Shown here: positions 47,318 to 57,636 of the stretch, piece by piece
Layout of the letters: each line of letters starts with the position of its first letter
How positions within the stretch are numbered: the stretch's first letter is position 1
DNA from: Sphingorhabdus sp. EL138
GTDB taxonomy: Bacteria; Pseudomonadota; Alphaproteobacteria; Sphingomonadales; Sphingomonadaceae
Assembly (NCBI RefSeq): GCF_945862485.1
Contig: NZ_CAMAYF010000004.1
Span: 1-64,000 of the forward strand
Length of the DNA: 64,000 nt
Direction: 5' to 3'
Made by a program: the position numbers and the translations under genes
Notes under the pieces: generated by a model
Database searches by the model: none
What the model was told of the DNA's origin: nothing
The model's input: the letters and a program-made list of their open reading frames with translations, nothing else

Positions 47318-48802
47318 ATGCGTCTTGCCCGTTTTGCCTTTCTTGTAAGCTTCGCTGCGCTGGCTTCCGGGCCATTGTTTGCAAAAGGCGTTACAGAAGC
47401 GGATTTGCGCGGTCATGTCGAAATACTGGCCAGCGATGCATTTGAAGGCCGCAAGCCTGGCACCGCGGGCGAGACAAAGACGATAAAATATATTGCCGAT
47501 GCATGGGCCAAGGCGGGGCTGAAGCCTGCGGCTGCGGATGGTAGCTGGTTTGACCCGGTGCCCCTTATTCAACGCGGGCAGGGCAGCTCCACTTATGCTT
47601 TTACCGCAAAGGGCCGCACCTTGCGGATCGTGTCGGATGATATTGTCCTGATCGGTCAGAAAGCGGCTTATACGCGCAGCAATTTGCCATTGATATTCAC
47701 CGGAGCAGGCGTGACCGCGAAGGGGCAGGTGGCCGCGGACGTCAAGGGTAAGGCGGCTTTCGTGCTCTTTGGTGCGGACAACGTGCCCGACAACATGAAA
47801 TCACCCCGTGCGCGGCGCGAAGCCTTAATCGCAGCCGGCGCAGAGGCCGTGATTTTTGTGGGGGATAGCCAAGGCAATTGGCTAACATTGCGCCGTCAGC
47901 TTTTGTCGCGTCCTATTACACTGCAAAGCCGGGAAAAGCGCGCGCCATTGGAAGGCGCGATCAGCACCGAATTCATGGTCGGTTTGGTTACAGCTGCGGG
48001 GCAAGATTGGGACAAGTTGCGCGCGAACGCCAAACAGGCTGATTATGCGGGCGAAGCACTTGGTATTGATGCAGATTTCGATGTGAAAACCGACCTGTAT
48101 CGTTTCAACAGTTCAAATGTGATCGGCAAAATCGCTGGGCGTAAAAAGAACAGCGGCGCTATATTGTTCATGGGGCATTGGGACCATTTGGGCATCTGTG
48201 CACCCGAAGGCGCGCCGGACCGTATCTGTAATGGTGCCGTCGATAACGCCAGCGGCATTGCGGTGATGAACGAAGTTGCCGAAGCATTGGCGAAGAAGAA
48301 GCATTACCGCGATATCTATTTCCTGGCCACGACAGCAGAGGAAAGTGGCCTGTTGGGCGCTTATGCCTTTGCCGATAAACCTGTGCTACCGTTGGACCAG
48401 ATCATAATTTCGTTGAATATCGACACCATTGCCATTGCGGCGCGCGGGGCCAAGGTGGCGATTATTGGTCGGGGAACAACGCCGATGGATGCCGTGGTTG
48501 AAGCCGTGGCGAAGAAGACCGGCCGTGCGATTGAAGGTTCAACCGATGCAAATGCCTTCCTGCAACGGCAGGACGGGTGGGCGCTGGCGCAAAAGGGTGT
48601 TCCTTCTTTGATGGTGGGTGGTTCATTTGCCGACCTGAACCTCTTGCAGAAATTTTTGGGCAGCGATTATCATGGCCCCAATGATGAATTGGCGGACAGA
48701 ACGGAATTGGGCGGTGCCGCCGAAGATACCGACCTGCACATTGCGCTTGGTCGGCACTTTGCCGATACGCGAAAATATAAATCGAAGAAGGCTGGCGAAT
48801 AA
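47318..48802 (+). CDS. M28-family zinc peptidase, exported
   Basis: Predicted secreted aminopeptidase-like enzyme, 494 residues. Signal peptide: LARFAFLVSFAALASGPLFA. A protease-associated-like insert (about 130-220) precedes the M28 catalytic domain. Zinc ligands follow the family pattern: MGHWDHLG (His, Asp), NGAVDNASGIA (Asp), TTAEESGLLG (Glu-Glu), SLNIDTIA (Asp) and DYHGPNDE (His). The chain ends in a basic tail. Substrate not known. No coupled neighbour; guaB follows after 54 bases. Confidence 0.9.
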   Translation: MRLARFAFLVSFAALASGPLFAKGVTEADLRGHVEILASDAFEGRKPGTAGETKTIKYIADAWAKAGLKPAAADGSWFDPVPLIQRGQGSSTYAFTAKGRTLRIVSDDIVLIGQKAAYTRSNLPLIFTGAGVTAKGQVAADVKGKAAFVLFGADNVPDNMKSPRARREALIAAGAEAVIFVGDSQGNWLTLRRQLLSRPITLQSREKRAPLEGAISTEFMVGLVTAAGQDWDKLRANAKQADYAGEALGIDADFDVKTDLYRFNSSNVIGKIAGRKKNSGAILFMGHWDHLGICAPEGAPDRICNGAVDNASGIAVMNEVAEALAKKKHYRDIYFLATTAEESGLLGAYAFADKPVLPLDQIIISLNIDTIAIAARGAKVAIIGRGTTPMDAVVEAVAKKTGRAIEGSTDANAFLQRQDGWALAQKGVPSLMVGGSFADLNLLQKFLGSDYHGPNDELADRTELGGAAEDTDLHIALGRHFADTRKYKSKKAGE

Positions 48803-48844
48803 AAACGTTACTGTTTACATGGGCCGCCACGAATCAAAGCTTAA

Positions 48845-50317
<1,473 letters not shown>

Positions 50318-50320
50318 GAT

Positions 50321-51502
50321 ATGAGGCCCGCTGCGCGCCTGCAATCGGCGATTGAGCTGGTTGACCAAATCATCCTTGCGGCCCGCGATGGCGGTGCGTC
50401 TGCAGACCAGATTGCCAAACGCTTTTTTGCAGAGCGGCGCTATGCGGGGTCAAAAGACCGCCGCGCAGTGCGTGATTTGGCGTGGGGCGTTATCCGGCGT
50501 TTTGGCAAGCGCCCCGCGACCGCACGCTCGGCCTTCGCCGCGATGGCTGATGCCGATCCGGCGCTGGCGGCGCTGTTCGACGGCTGCGATTATGGTCCGG
50601 CTGTGATTGATCCGGCCGAGGCGCGGTCAACCGGTGGTGCTTTACCCAAATGGATTAAGCCTTTATTTTCCGCAGTTGTCGATGAAGCGGAGCAAGCATC
50701 CTTGCTGGACCGTGCGCCGATGGACCTGCGCGTCAATGCGTTAAAGGCCCGCCGGGAGGAAATTGCGGCTTTGTTGCCGGAAGCAGAAATATTGCAAGCG
50801 CTCGAGTTTGCATTGCGGCTGCCTGGCGGTACTGCAATCGACAGCCATCCGGCGGTCGAAAATGGCCAGCTTGAGATTCAGGATTTGGGAAGCCAGCTCA
50901 TCGTCGAGGCGTGTCAGGCCAAGGGGCTTGGCACAGTGCTTGACCTGTGTGCTGGTGCGGGGGGTAAGACACTTGCCTTGGCCGCAGCGATGCGCAACGC
51001 AGGGCGCCTGATCGCCACCGACACCAACCGCAACCGTCTGGACCAGTTAAAGCCACGCGCAGCACGAGCGGGGGCGACGAATGTCGAAACGCAGCTATTA
51101 AATCCTGATAAAGAGAAGGAGATGTTGGTAGATCTTCAGAATAAATGTGATCTTGTTCTCATAGATGCACCTTGCTCCGGCAGCGGCACATGGCGGCGGA
51201 ATCCGGAAACACGCTGGCGTTTGGATGCAGCACGGTTGAAGCGTGTGGTCGAGGAGCAAGCCAAGCTTTTGGACATTGGTTCAGAAATGGTCGCGCGCGG
51301 CGGGCATATCGTTTATGCGGTATGCTCGCTCATCGAAAATGAGGGCAAGGGGCAAGTGGCAGCATTTTTGAAATCGCATAAGGGCTGGCGCGCGGTGGAA
51401 ACCGGTGTTTCTATAGGCCGTGCCGATGGTGACGGGGTGCTGCTGACGCCGTTACATGACGGCAGCGATGGATTTTTCTTCGCGAGGCTCCAAAAGCTGT
51501 GA
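50321..51502 (+). CDS. rsmB: RsmB-type 16S rRNA (cytosine-C5) methyltransferase
   Basis: SAM-dependent RNA m5C methyltransferase of the RsmB/NOL1/NOP2/Sun family, 393 residues. An N-terminal NusB-like helical region is followed by the Rossmann domain with LDLCAGAGGKTLALA (SAM site), LIDAPCSGSGTWRRNPE (motif IV Cys) and YAVCSLIENEG (motif VI catalytic Cys). It follows guaB by three bases. Its last codons overlap a GTG of the downstream TPR reading frame. Confidence 0.92.
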   Translation: MRPAARLQSAIELVDQIILAARDGGASADQIAKRFFAERRYAGSKDRRAVRDLAWGVIRRFGKRPATARSAFAAMADADPALAALFDGCDYGPAVIDPAEARSTGGALPKWIKPLFSAVVDEAEQASLLDRAPMDLRVNALKARREEIAALLPEAEILQALEFALRLPGGTAIDSHPAVENGQLEIQDLGSQLIVEACQAKGLGTVLDLCAGAGGKTLALAAAMRNAGRLIATDTNRNRLDQLKPRAARAGATNVETQLLNPDKEKEMLVDLQNKCDLVLIDAPCSGSGTWRRNPETRWRLDAARLKRVVEEQAKLLDIGSEMVARGGHIVYAVCSLIENEGKGQVAAFLKSHKGWRAVETGVSIGRADGDGVLLTPLHDGSDGFFFARLQKL

Positions 51503-51537
51503 TAGCGAAGTGGACCAATAATTTTTGGATGAATTTT

Positions 51538-52065
51538 ATGCGTTTTTCACCCGCGGCTATTGCCCTGTCACTCACACTTGCCATTATGTCGAGCGCCAGC
51601 ATTAGTGGGCGCGCGGACAAAGATATTGATGCGCGTTCGATCGCGTTGGTGAACACCGGCGACGAAGAAGCCAACGCTGGCCGACTTAATAGCGCAATCG
51701 GCTGGTATGAAAGCGCGCTGGCGGTCGACCCACGTAACCGCGCCGCTTATATTGCCATGGCACGCGCGGTGAAGGCCCAAGGGCTGAACGGCAAGGCCAT
51801 CAGCTTTTATGCAGAAGCGCTGGAAATTGATGCCAACGATCAGATTGCGTTGGCTGAGCAAGCCGATGCCTTTATCGCCAAAGGCGCGCTGGAACAGGCG
51901 CGCAAGAATATGGCCCGGCTGACGACAGTGTGCCGCGCCGATTGCGCCTCCGTCGCCCGGCTTTCGCGGACCATCGACGCAGCGTCACGTAAAGAACAGG
52001 CGCAGGCAAGCGCGGTCGACCTGAAAGCGAAATTGGGCGCCATGCCGGAGCCAAAGGCGAATTGA
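51538..52065 (+). CDS. Exported TPR-repeat protein
   Basis: Small tetratricopeptide-repeat protein. The ATG at 51538 starts a signal peptide (MRFSPAAIALSLTLAIMSSASISG) and gives 175 residues. Starts at 51529 (ATG) or 51499 (GTG, overlapping the rsmB stop) are possible. TPR units are visible at about 45-112: NTGDEEANAGRLNSAIGWYESALAVDPRN, then KGKAISFYAEALEIDANDQ. The C-terminal part is Ala/Lys-rich with two Cys (VCRADCAS). Periplasmic scaffold is likely; partner unknown. Confidence 0.8.
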   Translation: MRFSPAAIALSLTLAIMSSASISGRADKDIDARSIALVNTGDEEANAGRLNSAIGWYESALAVDPRNRAAYIAMARAVKAQGLNGKAISFYAEALEIDANDQIALAEQADAFIAKGALEQARKNMARLTTVCRADCASVARLSRTIDAASRKEQAQASAVDLKAKLGAMPEPKAN

Positions 52066-52070
52066 TCGCT

Positions 52071-52106
52071 TAGGCCGTGGACCCATATATAAGGGTCTAC
52101 GGCCTA
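52071..52106. terminator. Long inverted repeat between convergent genes
   Basis: A 14-base-pair stem (52071-52084 with 52093-52106, one G-T pair) closes the eight-base loop ATATATAA. It begins five bases after the TPR gene stop, and its right arm contains the TAG stop of the coiled-coil gene (52104-52106). It is read equally on both strands, so it probably serves as a bidirectional transcript end. No T-run follows. Confidence 0.75.
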
Positions 52107-54395
52107 GTTGCGCAGCCGTTCAATGGCTTGCGCCAGCGCGACGTAAAGCTTCCCAATGTCCGACGATAGCAAGGTAACGCCGATGGCGTTGCCGTCGCGC
52201 GTGCTCAGCAGCAGGCGCATGATGCCTTCGAAGTCATGCACGTACCTATTCACATGTTCCCGGAAATCGCTGTCATCGGCATAATGTTTTGCAATGATCT
52301 TTGCCTCACGTGAATCCAGCAAGCGCACGGCGCGACGGGTAAATACGCCCCTGTCGCCTTTTAAATAAGCTGCCCATGCGGTATCTGTCACGTCGTTGTA
52401 TAATATCTTGGTAACGTCGATAGCCGTCGAATTCAAAGATTCGGTTAAAATCACCATACGGCGGGCAAAGCTGTCATCTTGGACCGATTCAAAGCTGTTG
52501 ATCGTATCGGCAATTCGGCCTTCAAGGCTCGTCGTCATGTCATTGAGTTCGCCGAGCTGCTTGGCCACCAAGGAAGAGGCGGTTTCCGACAATGCGATGT
52601 TGCGTGCTATGGCTTCCTGCACCGCTTCATTCATCGACGCGACCTGCGCATCCAATGCATTGGCCAATGCCGTGCGGTTCTGCTCAGTCAATTGATCCGC
52701 GACATGCGCCAGTTCTTCGTCGAGGACCTTGCGGCTGCTTTCGGCGGCAGCGCGCGTTGTTTCACGTACGCGCAGTAACGACGTGACCAAATTGTCATTT
52801 GCTTGATCCGACATATCCTGAAGCAGAGCCTGCGTTTGTTTGAGCGCAGCACCAAGTGCATCGACTTGGTCATGACGTGCGGCAAAATGTGCATCGCTTT
52901 CGGCCATCAGCGCGCCAACAGCATCATGTTGCGCGGAGATTAAATGTTCAATATCGTTCAGCTTTGCAAGCGTTCCATCGCTTATGTTGTTGAGCGATTC
53001 CGCGGCGGCAAGCGCTGCGTTCACTTGCTCTATACCTTGTGTCATGCGCGCGTTTACGCTGTCCATCGCGGCGGGAATCTTATGGCCAATTTCCAAATTG
53101 GCCGTGCTCAGTGAAACAATTAACTTGTCTGATTGGTCAAGTAAGCTGGCCGTCGTCAATTGGTTATCCGACAGGGCACTTCCCACCGAACGAGTGCTTT
53201 CGCCCAGCGCCGATACGGCAAAGGCAAGCTTTGCCGTTTGGTCCGTGGCTGCGCGGTCAATCTCTGAAATCTGCACGGCACTGTTTTGAATATGATCGCT
53301 GATATTCGCGATCATAGCCTGAATGCGCGCCTCTTCCTGGCTGGATTGGGCTTCAATATTACCCAAAGACCGACGTAAATCGGCAAGGTTGGACAGGATT
53401 TGCGTTTTACTGCGGGCAATGACGGTGTCGACTTCGCTTGATGCCTGCGCGATACCGTTGGAAATCGCTTGTGCGGCATTGTCCATAAGCGTGGCCATTT
53501 CGGTGCTTCGGTCGAGCGCTTCAATGCTGGTATCATCGAGCATCTTCACACTGTTACCCAGCGACTGCGCGAGCCGGATGGACAAGTCATCCGCGCGTGT
53601 TTCGACATTCTCGATATAATCACTTACTGACTTGCCTGCATCGCTTACGCGTTCAAGGGCAGCAATCAGCGACTTAATCTGGATCTGCGCATCATTACCT
53701 GCGCTTCCAATCTGGTTACTGACATCTTTAGCTGCTCTGGTCACAACGGGCAGATGTTTGCGCAGTTGTTCCAAATTTATATTGGCGGCGTTGCTCACTG
53801 ATTCCAGCGTTTTTGCCTTATCATCGCTATCGGCCAGGGCAGCTGATAACAACTGCGCAGAGTCCACAAGGTTTTTCGAGGACTGGCGACCCAATGTTTC
53901 CAGCTCACGCGCATTTTGCGATAGAAATTGGCGCGCAAGCGCTATTTCTTCGTTCACGGTCCGCATCCGGATCGCTAACGCATCGCTTTCGGTTCGCAAC
54001 ATGTTCGCGACCCTGCCAAAGCGTGTGGCTTCTCGGCTACTGTTGCGCATGACCAGCATCCAGAGGACAGCAATAAAGAGCGAAGGAACAGCCCATGTGA
54101 CGATCAGCGTGATTATCCGATCATTGTTCATGCCGAATTGCGCTTCAGGCCAATAAGTCAGGCCAAAAAACGCCGACCATGCGGAAAATGCGATCAACAG
54201 CAGTGTCGGGACAACATAATGCCCGATACCTAAGCGAGGCGCCGTTTCGTGCGCAATATCATCATAATCATGGTCCACTGCTTGATCATCTTCGGTCGCG
54301 CCTTCAGCATTGCTGCTAGCGGGCGGCAAGGCCGCTTCTTGGTTGGTTTCAGTGATGTCGCGGTTCAGGCCGACGATTTTGGAGCGTATAGTCAT
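52104..54395 (-). CDS. Large membrane-anchored coiled-coil protein of unknown function
   Basis: 763 residues, no recognised enzyme domain. The N-terminal 50 residues are acidic and cytoplasmic-looking. Two membrane helices follow (about 60-82, PTLLLIAFSAWSAFFGL; about 94-116, ITLIVTWAVPSLFIAVLWML). Residues 120-640 are heptad-rich with many Ala, Ser, Asp and Gln, resembling the signalling stalk of chemoreceptors, but I see no clear chemoreceptor tip motif. A distinct C-terminal domain (about 645-763) starts near DSFARRMVILTESLN and contains ILYNDVTDTAWAAYLKGDRGVFTRRAVRLL and HVNRYVHDFEGIMRLL. The length and architecture suggest a scaffold or envelope-spanning organiser. It diverges from the gene at 54601. 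Confidence 0.82.
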   Translation of the reverse strand: MTIRSKIVGLNRDITETNQEAALPPASSNAEGATEDDQAVDHDYDDIAHETAPRLGIGHYVVPTLLLIAFSAWSAFFGLTYWPEAQFGMNNDRIITLIVTWAVPSLFIAVLWMLVMRNSSREATRFGRVANMLRTESDALAIRMRTVNEEIALARQFLSQNARELETLGRQSSKNLVDSAQLLSAALADSDDKAKTLESVSNAANINLEQLRKHLPVVTRAAKDVSNQIGSAGNDAQIQIKSLIAALERVSDAGKSVSDYIENVETRADDLSIRLAQSLGNSVKMLDDTSIEALDRSTEMATLMDNAAQAISNGIAQASSEVDTVIARSKTQILSNLADLRRSLGNIEAQSSQEEARIQAMIANISDHIQNSAVQISEIDRAATDQTAKLAFAVSALGESTRSVGSALSDNQLTTASLLDQSDKLIVSLSTANLEIGHKIPAAMDSVNARMTQGIEQVNAALAAAESLNNISDGTLAKLNDIEHLISAQHDAVGALMAESDAHFAARHDQVDALGAALKQTQALLQDMSDQANDNLVTSLLRVRETTRAAAESSRKVLDEELAHVADQLTEQNRTALANALDAQVASMNEAVQEAIARNIALSETASSLVAKQLGELNDMTTSLEGRIADTINSFESVQDDSFARRMVILTESLNSTAIDVTKILYNDVTDTAWAAYLKGDRGVFTRRAVRLLDSREAKIIAKHYADDSDFREHVNRYVHDFEGIMRLLLSTRDGNAIGVTLLSSDIGKLYVALAQAIERLRN

Positions 54396-54600
54396 AACGT
54401 ACCATTTAACACATTATTCGATGAGAGAAACGCAAACTTATCAAATCGCGATAAGGGGCGGAAAATGGCAGAGGACTGTGGCGAATTTGGCCGCTGCTAG
54501 GGTGAAATGATGATTGCAATTGAGCGCCTTAAAGGGTGTATATTGGGTAGGTATTCAAAATTTCTGTTGGCAAAACGGCTTGATCCTTCATATCGGGAAA

Positions 54601-55824
54601 ATGCTTTCCGTGCGAAATTCGAATATCCCGACAATCGCCTTACTCTCCGTCGCGTACTATAATGGCAGTGGACAGTTTGCGGCGACCGGTGCTTTGCGTT
54701 CGGACTTGGCTGGCGTATCCTTGATCGAATATCAGATAATGATGCTCGCGCGTGCCGGTATCCCAAGTTTTCTGATTGAGGTCGAAAACATCGATGGCGC
54801 ATTAATCGAGCTGGCCGACCGTTGCCGCTTGCGTAAATTGACGGTCGATTTTGTCCGCACGGGCGCGGACATCCTGCGTCACATCGACACTGACGACAGG
54901 ATATGGGTACAATCCGGGCAGTTATATGTACAGCTGGGCTTGATTGAGACGCTGCTCAAATTCAGCGACAATTTCATCGCAACCATTGATGGCCGTGACG
55001 AAAATCGCGCGTTTGAACGTATTGATATCAATACGCGTTGGGCCGGTGTCTCGGTTGTTGGATATGACGCTATCGCCATGTTGCGTGACCTGCCAGAAGA
55101 CTGGAGCATTATATCGTCGCTGCTGCGGCAGGCTTTGCTGGCCAAAGTTCCGTTCCGCCCATTGTCGCAACAGCATGTTCAAAATGGCACGCTGACCGTT
55201 TTGACGGGCGCGCAGGATTTTTCGGAACTCAATCGCCAGATACTCCGGCGACGTGTTGCAAGTAGGGCAGGCTTTATTGAGGCACATGTGCTCGGGCCAA
55301 TCCTTGCCCGCATAGTTCCCCTCATCTGGCAAAGCCCGGCAGCGGTAACTGCGACCAAATTCGCAAGCCCTGTGATAGCATTAGCGGCAGTTGCGTTGGG
55401 GATTGGAAATTTAGCCACGGCAGCAAGCGGCGCGGCCTTTCTCTCCATCGCGGCGAACGCACTACGTCTTGCAGCAACGGATGATGCAGATGGCAGTGAT
55501 CACATACAGAGCCTGTCTGTTGTCACTTGGGCGCTGATCATATTGGCCATGTTTGGCAGCGCTTATGTGGCAACATCTTATCATGACAATGGCTTATTTG
55601 CGGCTTTTGCCGTGGCCTCGCTTGCTTATCTTGCCCGGAAAATGGCGATGCCCAATTGGGCGAAACAATTGCTGCATTCACCTGCTGCTTTGGCGTTACT
55701 GGCTATTGTCGGAGCTGCAACCGTTGGAATAACGTCGACATTGCAGTGGATCATGGTGTTGCAATTTAGCATCTTGCTCATCGCAAACATAAAGCGCGAT
55801 ACCGACGGCAATGCATCAAACTAA
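54601..55824 (+). CDS. Membrane protein resembling a degenerate nucleotidyltransferase/CDP-alcohol transferase fusion
   Basis: 407 residues from ATG 54601; the frame is open from 54514 but the extra residues look non-coding. The first 220 residues resemble the sugar-nucleotidyltransferase fold (AGVSLIEYQIMMLARAGIPSFLIEVE, AFERIDINTRWAGVSVV), but the usual glycine-rich GxGxR nucleotide loop is absent. A linker (LNRQILRRRVASRAGFIEAH) resembles that of the inositol-phosphate cytidylyltransferase/DIPP synthase fusion. The C-terminal half has about six hydrophobic helices, but lacks the DGxxAR...GxxxD signature of CDP-alcohol transferases. It could be a pseudo-enzyme or a diverged one; function unknown. 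Confidence 0.72.
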   Translation: MLSVRNSNIPTIALLSVAYYNGSGQFAATGALRSDLAGVSLIEYQIMMLARAGIPSFLIEVENIDGALIELADRCRLRKLTVDFVRTGADILRHIDTDDRIWVQSGQLYVQLGLIETLLKFSDNFIATIDGRDENRAFERIDINTRWAGVSVVGYDAIAMLRDLPEDWSIISSLLRQALLAKVPFRPLSQQHVQNGTLTVLTGAQDFSELNRQILRRRVASRAGFIEAHVLGPILARIVPLIWQSPAAVTATKFASPVIALAAVALGIGNLATAASGAAFLSIAANALRLAATDDADGSDHIQSLSVVTWALIILAMFGSAYVATSYHDNGLFAAFAVASLAYLARKMAMPNWAKQLLHSPAALALLAIVGAATVGITSTLQWIMVLQFSILLIANIKRDTDGNASN

Positions 55825-55866
55825 GCCGAAAGCCGGGTTAACGCTAAATTCAACGTGCCGTAGCTA

Positions 55867-55904
55867 CTGAAGGCGGAGGCGCAATCTTTACGCTCCGCCT
55901 TCAG
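55867..55904. terminator. Perfect 12-bp inverted repeat between convergent genes
   Basis: CTGAAGGCGGAG (55867-55878) and CTCCGCCTTCAG (55893-55904) pair perfectly around a 14-base loop. The repeat lies 43 bases after the unknown membrane-protein gene and eight bases before the gltA stop side (55912), so it can terminate both convergent transcripts. There is no downstream T-run. Confidence 0.75.
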
Positions 55905-55911
55905 CGATGTT

Positions 55912-57198
55912 TCAGCGTGCGTCTAAGCTAGGATAAGGACGGTGATTTGGTCCGGTATATAATTGACGCGGGCGGCCAATTTTCTGCGCGGGATCCGAAA
56001 TCATTTCGTTCCACTGCGCAACCCAACCCACGGTCCGCGATAGCGCAAACAATACGGTGAACATTTCGGTCGGGAAACCAACTGCCGATAGGATGATTCC
56101 GGAATAGAAATCAACGTTCGGGAACAGCTTCTTCTCGATGAAATATGGGTCATTCAACGCCATTTCTTCCAGCTGCATCGCAACGTCGAAAATAGGATCG
56201 CTGATGTTCAGTTCGCTAAGAACTTCGCGAACGGTCTTCTGCATAACCGAGGCCCGTGGATCATAGTTTTTGTAAACACGATGACCAAAGCCCATCAAAC
56301 GGAACGGGTCATTCTTGTCCTTTGCCCGCTCAATATAATGTGGGATGCGGTCCGGCGTGCCGATTTCGCGCAGCATGTTCAATGCTGCCTCATTCGCGCC
56401 GCCATGGGCAGGGCCCCAAAGGCACGCGATACCGGCGGCGATACACGCAAACGGATTGGCGCCAGATGATCCCGCAAGGCGGACGGTCGAAGTGGACGCA
56501 TTCTGTTCATGGTCGGCGTGGAGGATGAAAATCCGGTCCATTGCGCGCTCAATGACAGGGTTCACCTCATATTTTTCGGCTGGTACGCCAAAGGTCATGC
56601 GCAGAAAATTGCCGGTGTAAGACAAGTTGTTGTCGGGATAGACAAAAGGCTGCCCGACCGAATATTTATACGCCATGGCCGCAATTGTTGGCATCTTTGC
56701 AATCAAGCGATGGCTTGAAATCATCCGGTGTGTCGGGTCGCTGATGTCGGTAGAGTCGTGGTAAAATGCGGAAAGAGCGCCAATTACACCACACATAATG
56801 GCCATGGGGTGGGCGTCGCGGCGGAAACCACGGTAAAAAGTTGCCAATTGCTCGTGCAGCATGGTGTGTCGGGAGATTGTATGGCTGAACTTGTCCAATT
56901 GCTTTTTGCTTGGCAGTTCGCCGTTCAACAGCAGATAGGACACTTCCATAAAACTCGACTGTTCGGACAGTTCTTCAATGGAGTAGCCACGATGCAAAAG
57001 GATGCCTTTGTCGCCATCAATAAAGGTTAAGGCGGACTCACAGCTTGCGGTCGATGTGAAGCCAGGGTCAAAGGTGAAATGGTCCGACGCCCCGTAGAGC
57101 TTGCGGATGTCGATCACGTCAGGGCCTTCTGTGCCCTTCATGATGGGCAAGTCATAGCTGGTATCGCCAACGGTGAGCGTTGCGTTATTATCGGCCAT
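55912..57198 (-). CDS. gltA: Citrate synthase
   Basis: Condenses acetyl-CoA with oxaloacetate to open the TCA cycle. At 428 residues it is the hexameric type II, bacterial form. Catalytic residues lie in [13 protein letters not shown] (His), [14 protein letters not shown] (His) and the C-terminal VDFYSGIIL (Asp), with PNDKSLSYTGNF-like segment [11 protein letters not shown]. The ATG at 57198 is preceded by GGAG at ideal spacing; a TTG two codons earlier is less likely. Upstream is a non-coding stretch of about 300 bases. Confidence 0.97.
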   Translation of the reverse strand: MADNNATLTVGDTSYDLPIMKGTEGPDVIDIRKLYGASDHFTFDPGFTSTASCESALTFIDGDKGILLHRGYSIEELSEQSSFMEVSYLLLNGELPSKKQLDKFSHTISRHTMLHEQLATFYRGFRRDAHPMAIMCGVIGALSAFYHDSTDISDPTHRMISSHRLIAKMPTIAAMAYKYSVGQPFVYPDNNLSYTGNFLRMTFGVPAEKYEVNPVIERAMDRIFILHADHEQNASTSTVRLAGSSGANPFACIAAGIACLWGPAHGGANEAALNMLREIGTPDRIPHYIERAKDKNDPFRLMGFGHRVYKNYDPRASVMQKTVREVLSELNISDPIFDVAMQLEEMALNDPYFIEKKLFPNVDFYSGIILSAVGFPTEMFTVLFALSRTVGWVAQWNEMISDPAQKIGRPRQLYTGPNHRPYPSLDAR

Positions 57199-57513
57199 TT
57201 TCAAACTCCAAATCTACTATGCTATATACCGAGCTGCCCTTGATAAAGGCATGTTTTTTTAATGATACGGGACGCGGGAGACGCCCGTGACGACAATCTA
57301 AGACCGTTTAAATGCCAATGTTTCGTGGGGAGAAAATGGCAATGTCGTCGCCTAACCCAATGATAGGAAATTTCATGGGCGTCAAGGCAAACAATAGCTT
57401 CTATATCGTGGATAAATTGCGCTTTCACTTGTTGATGCTAAATAGCTTCAGTTAAACAGAAATTTGGCAATTTTGTTACAGACGGAAACGTCCGGTTCGG
57501 TGCGCCAATTACG
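57199..57513. other. Non-coding region upstream of gltA and comEC
   Basis: About 315 bases with no convincing gene; the 68-codon minus-strand frame at 57222-57428 has no recognisable content. It must hold the gltA promoter on the minus strand and perhaps the comEC promoter on the plus strand. A modest inverted repeat (ACGGG...CCCGT, around 57266-57290) and AT-rich stretches are visible, but I cannot assign a promoter with confidence. Confidence 0.5.
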
Positions 57514-57636
57514 ATGTTTGCGCTTCTGTAAAACTGGCTCGACCGCGAACGCGACCAATTACCCTTATGGTTCCCCGTTGGTATCGGATTCGGCGTCGCA
57601 TTCTGGCAGTTTTTTGGCAGTTCTGCTTGGGCCGGA

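Noticed and set aside
55837-55851. Possible CtrA-like site (TTAA-N7-TTCA)
   Set aside because: Only an imperfect match, and it lies between convergent gene ends where no promoter is expected.
57222-57428. 68-codon frame upstream of gltA
   Set aside because: No recognisable content or ribosome-binding site; treated as non-coding.
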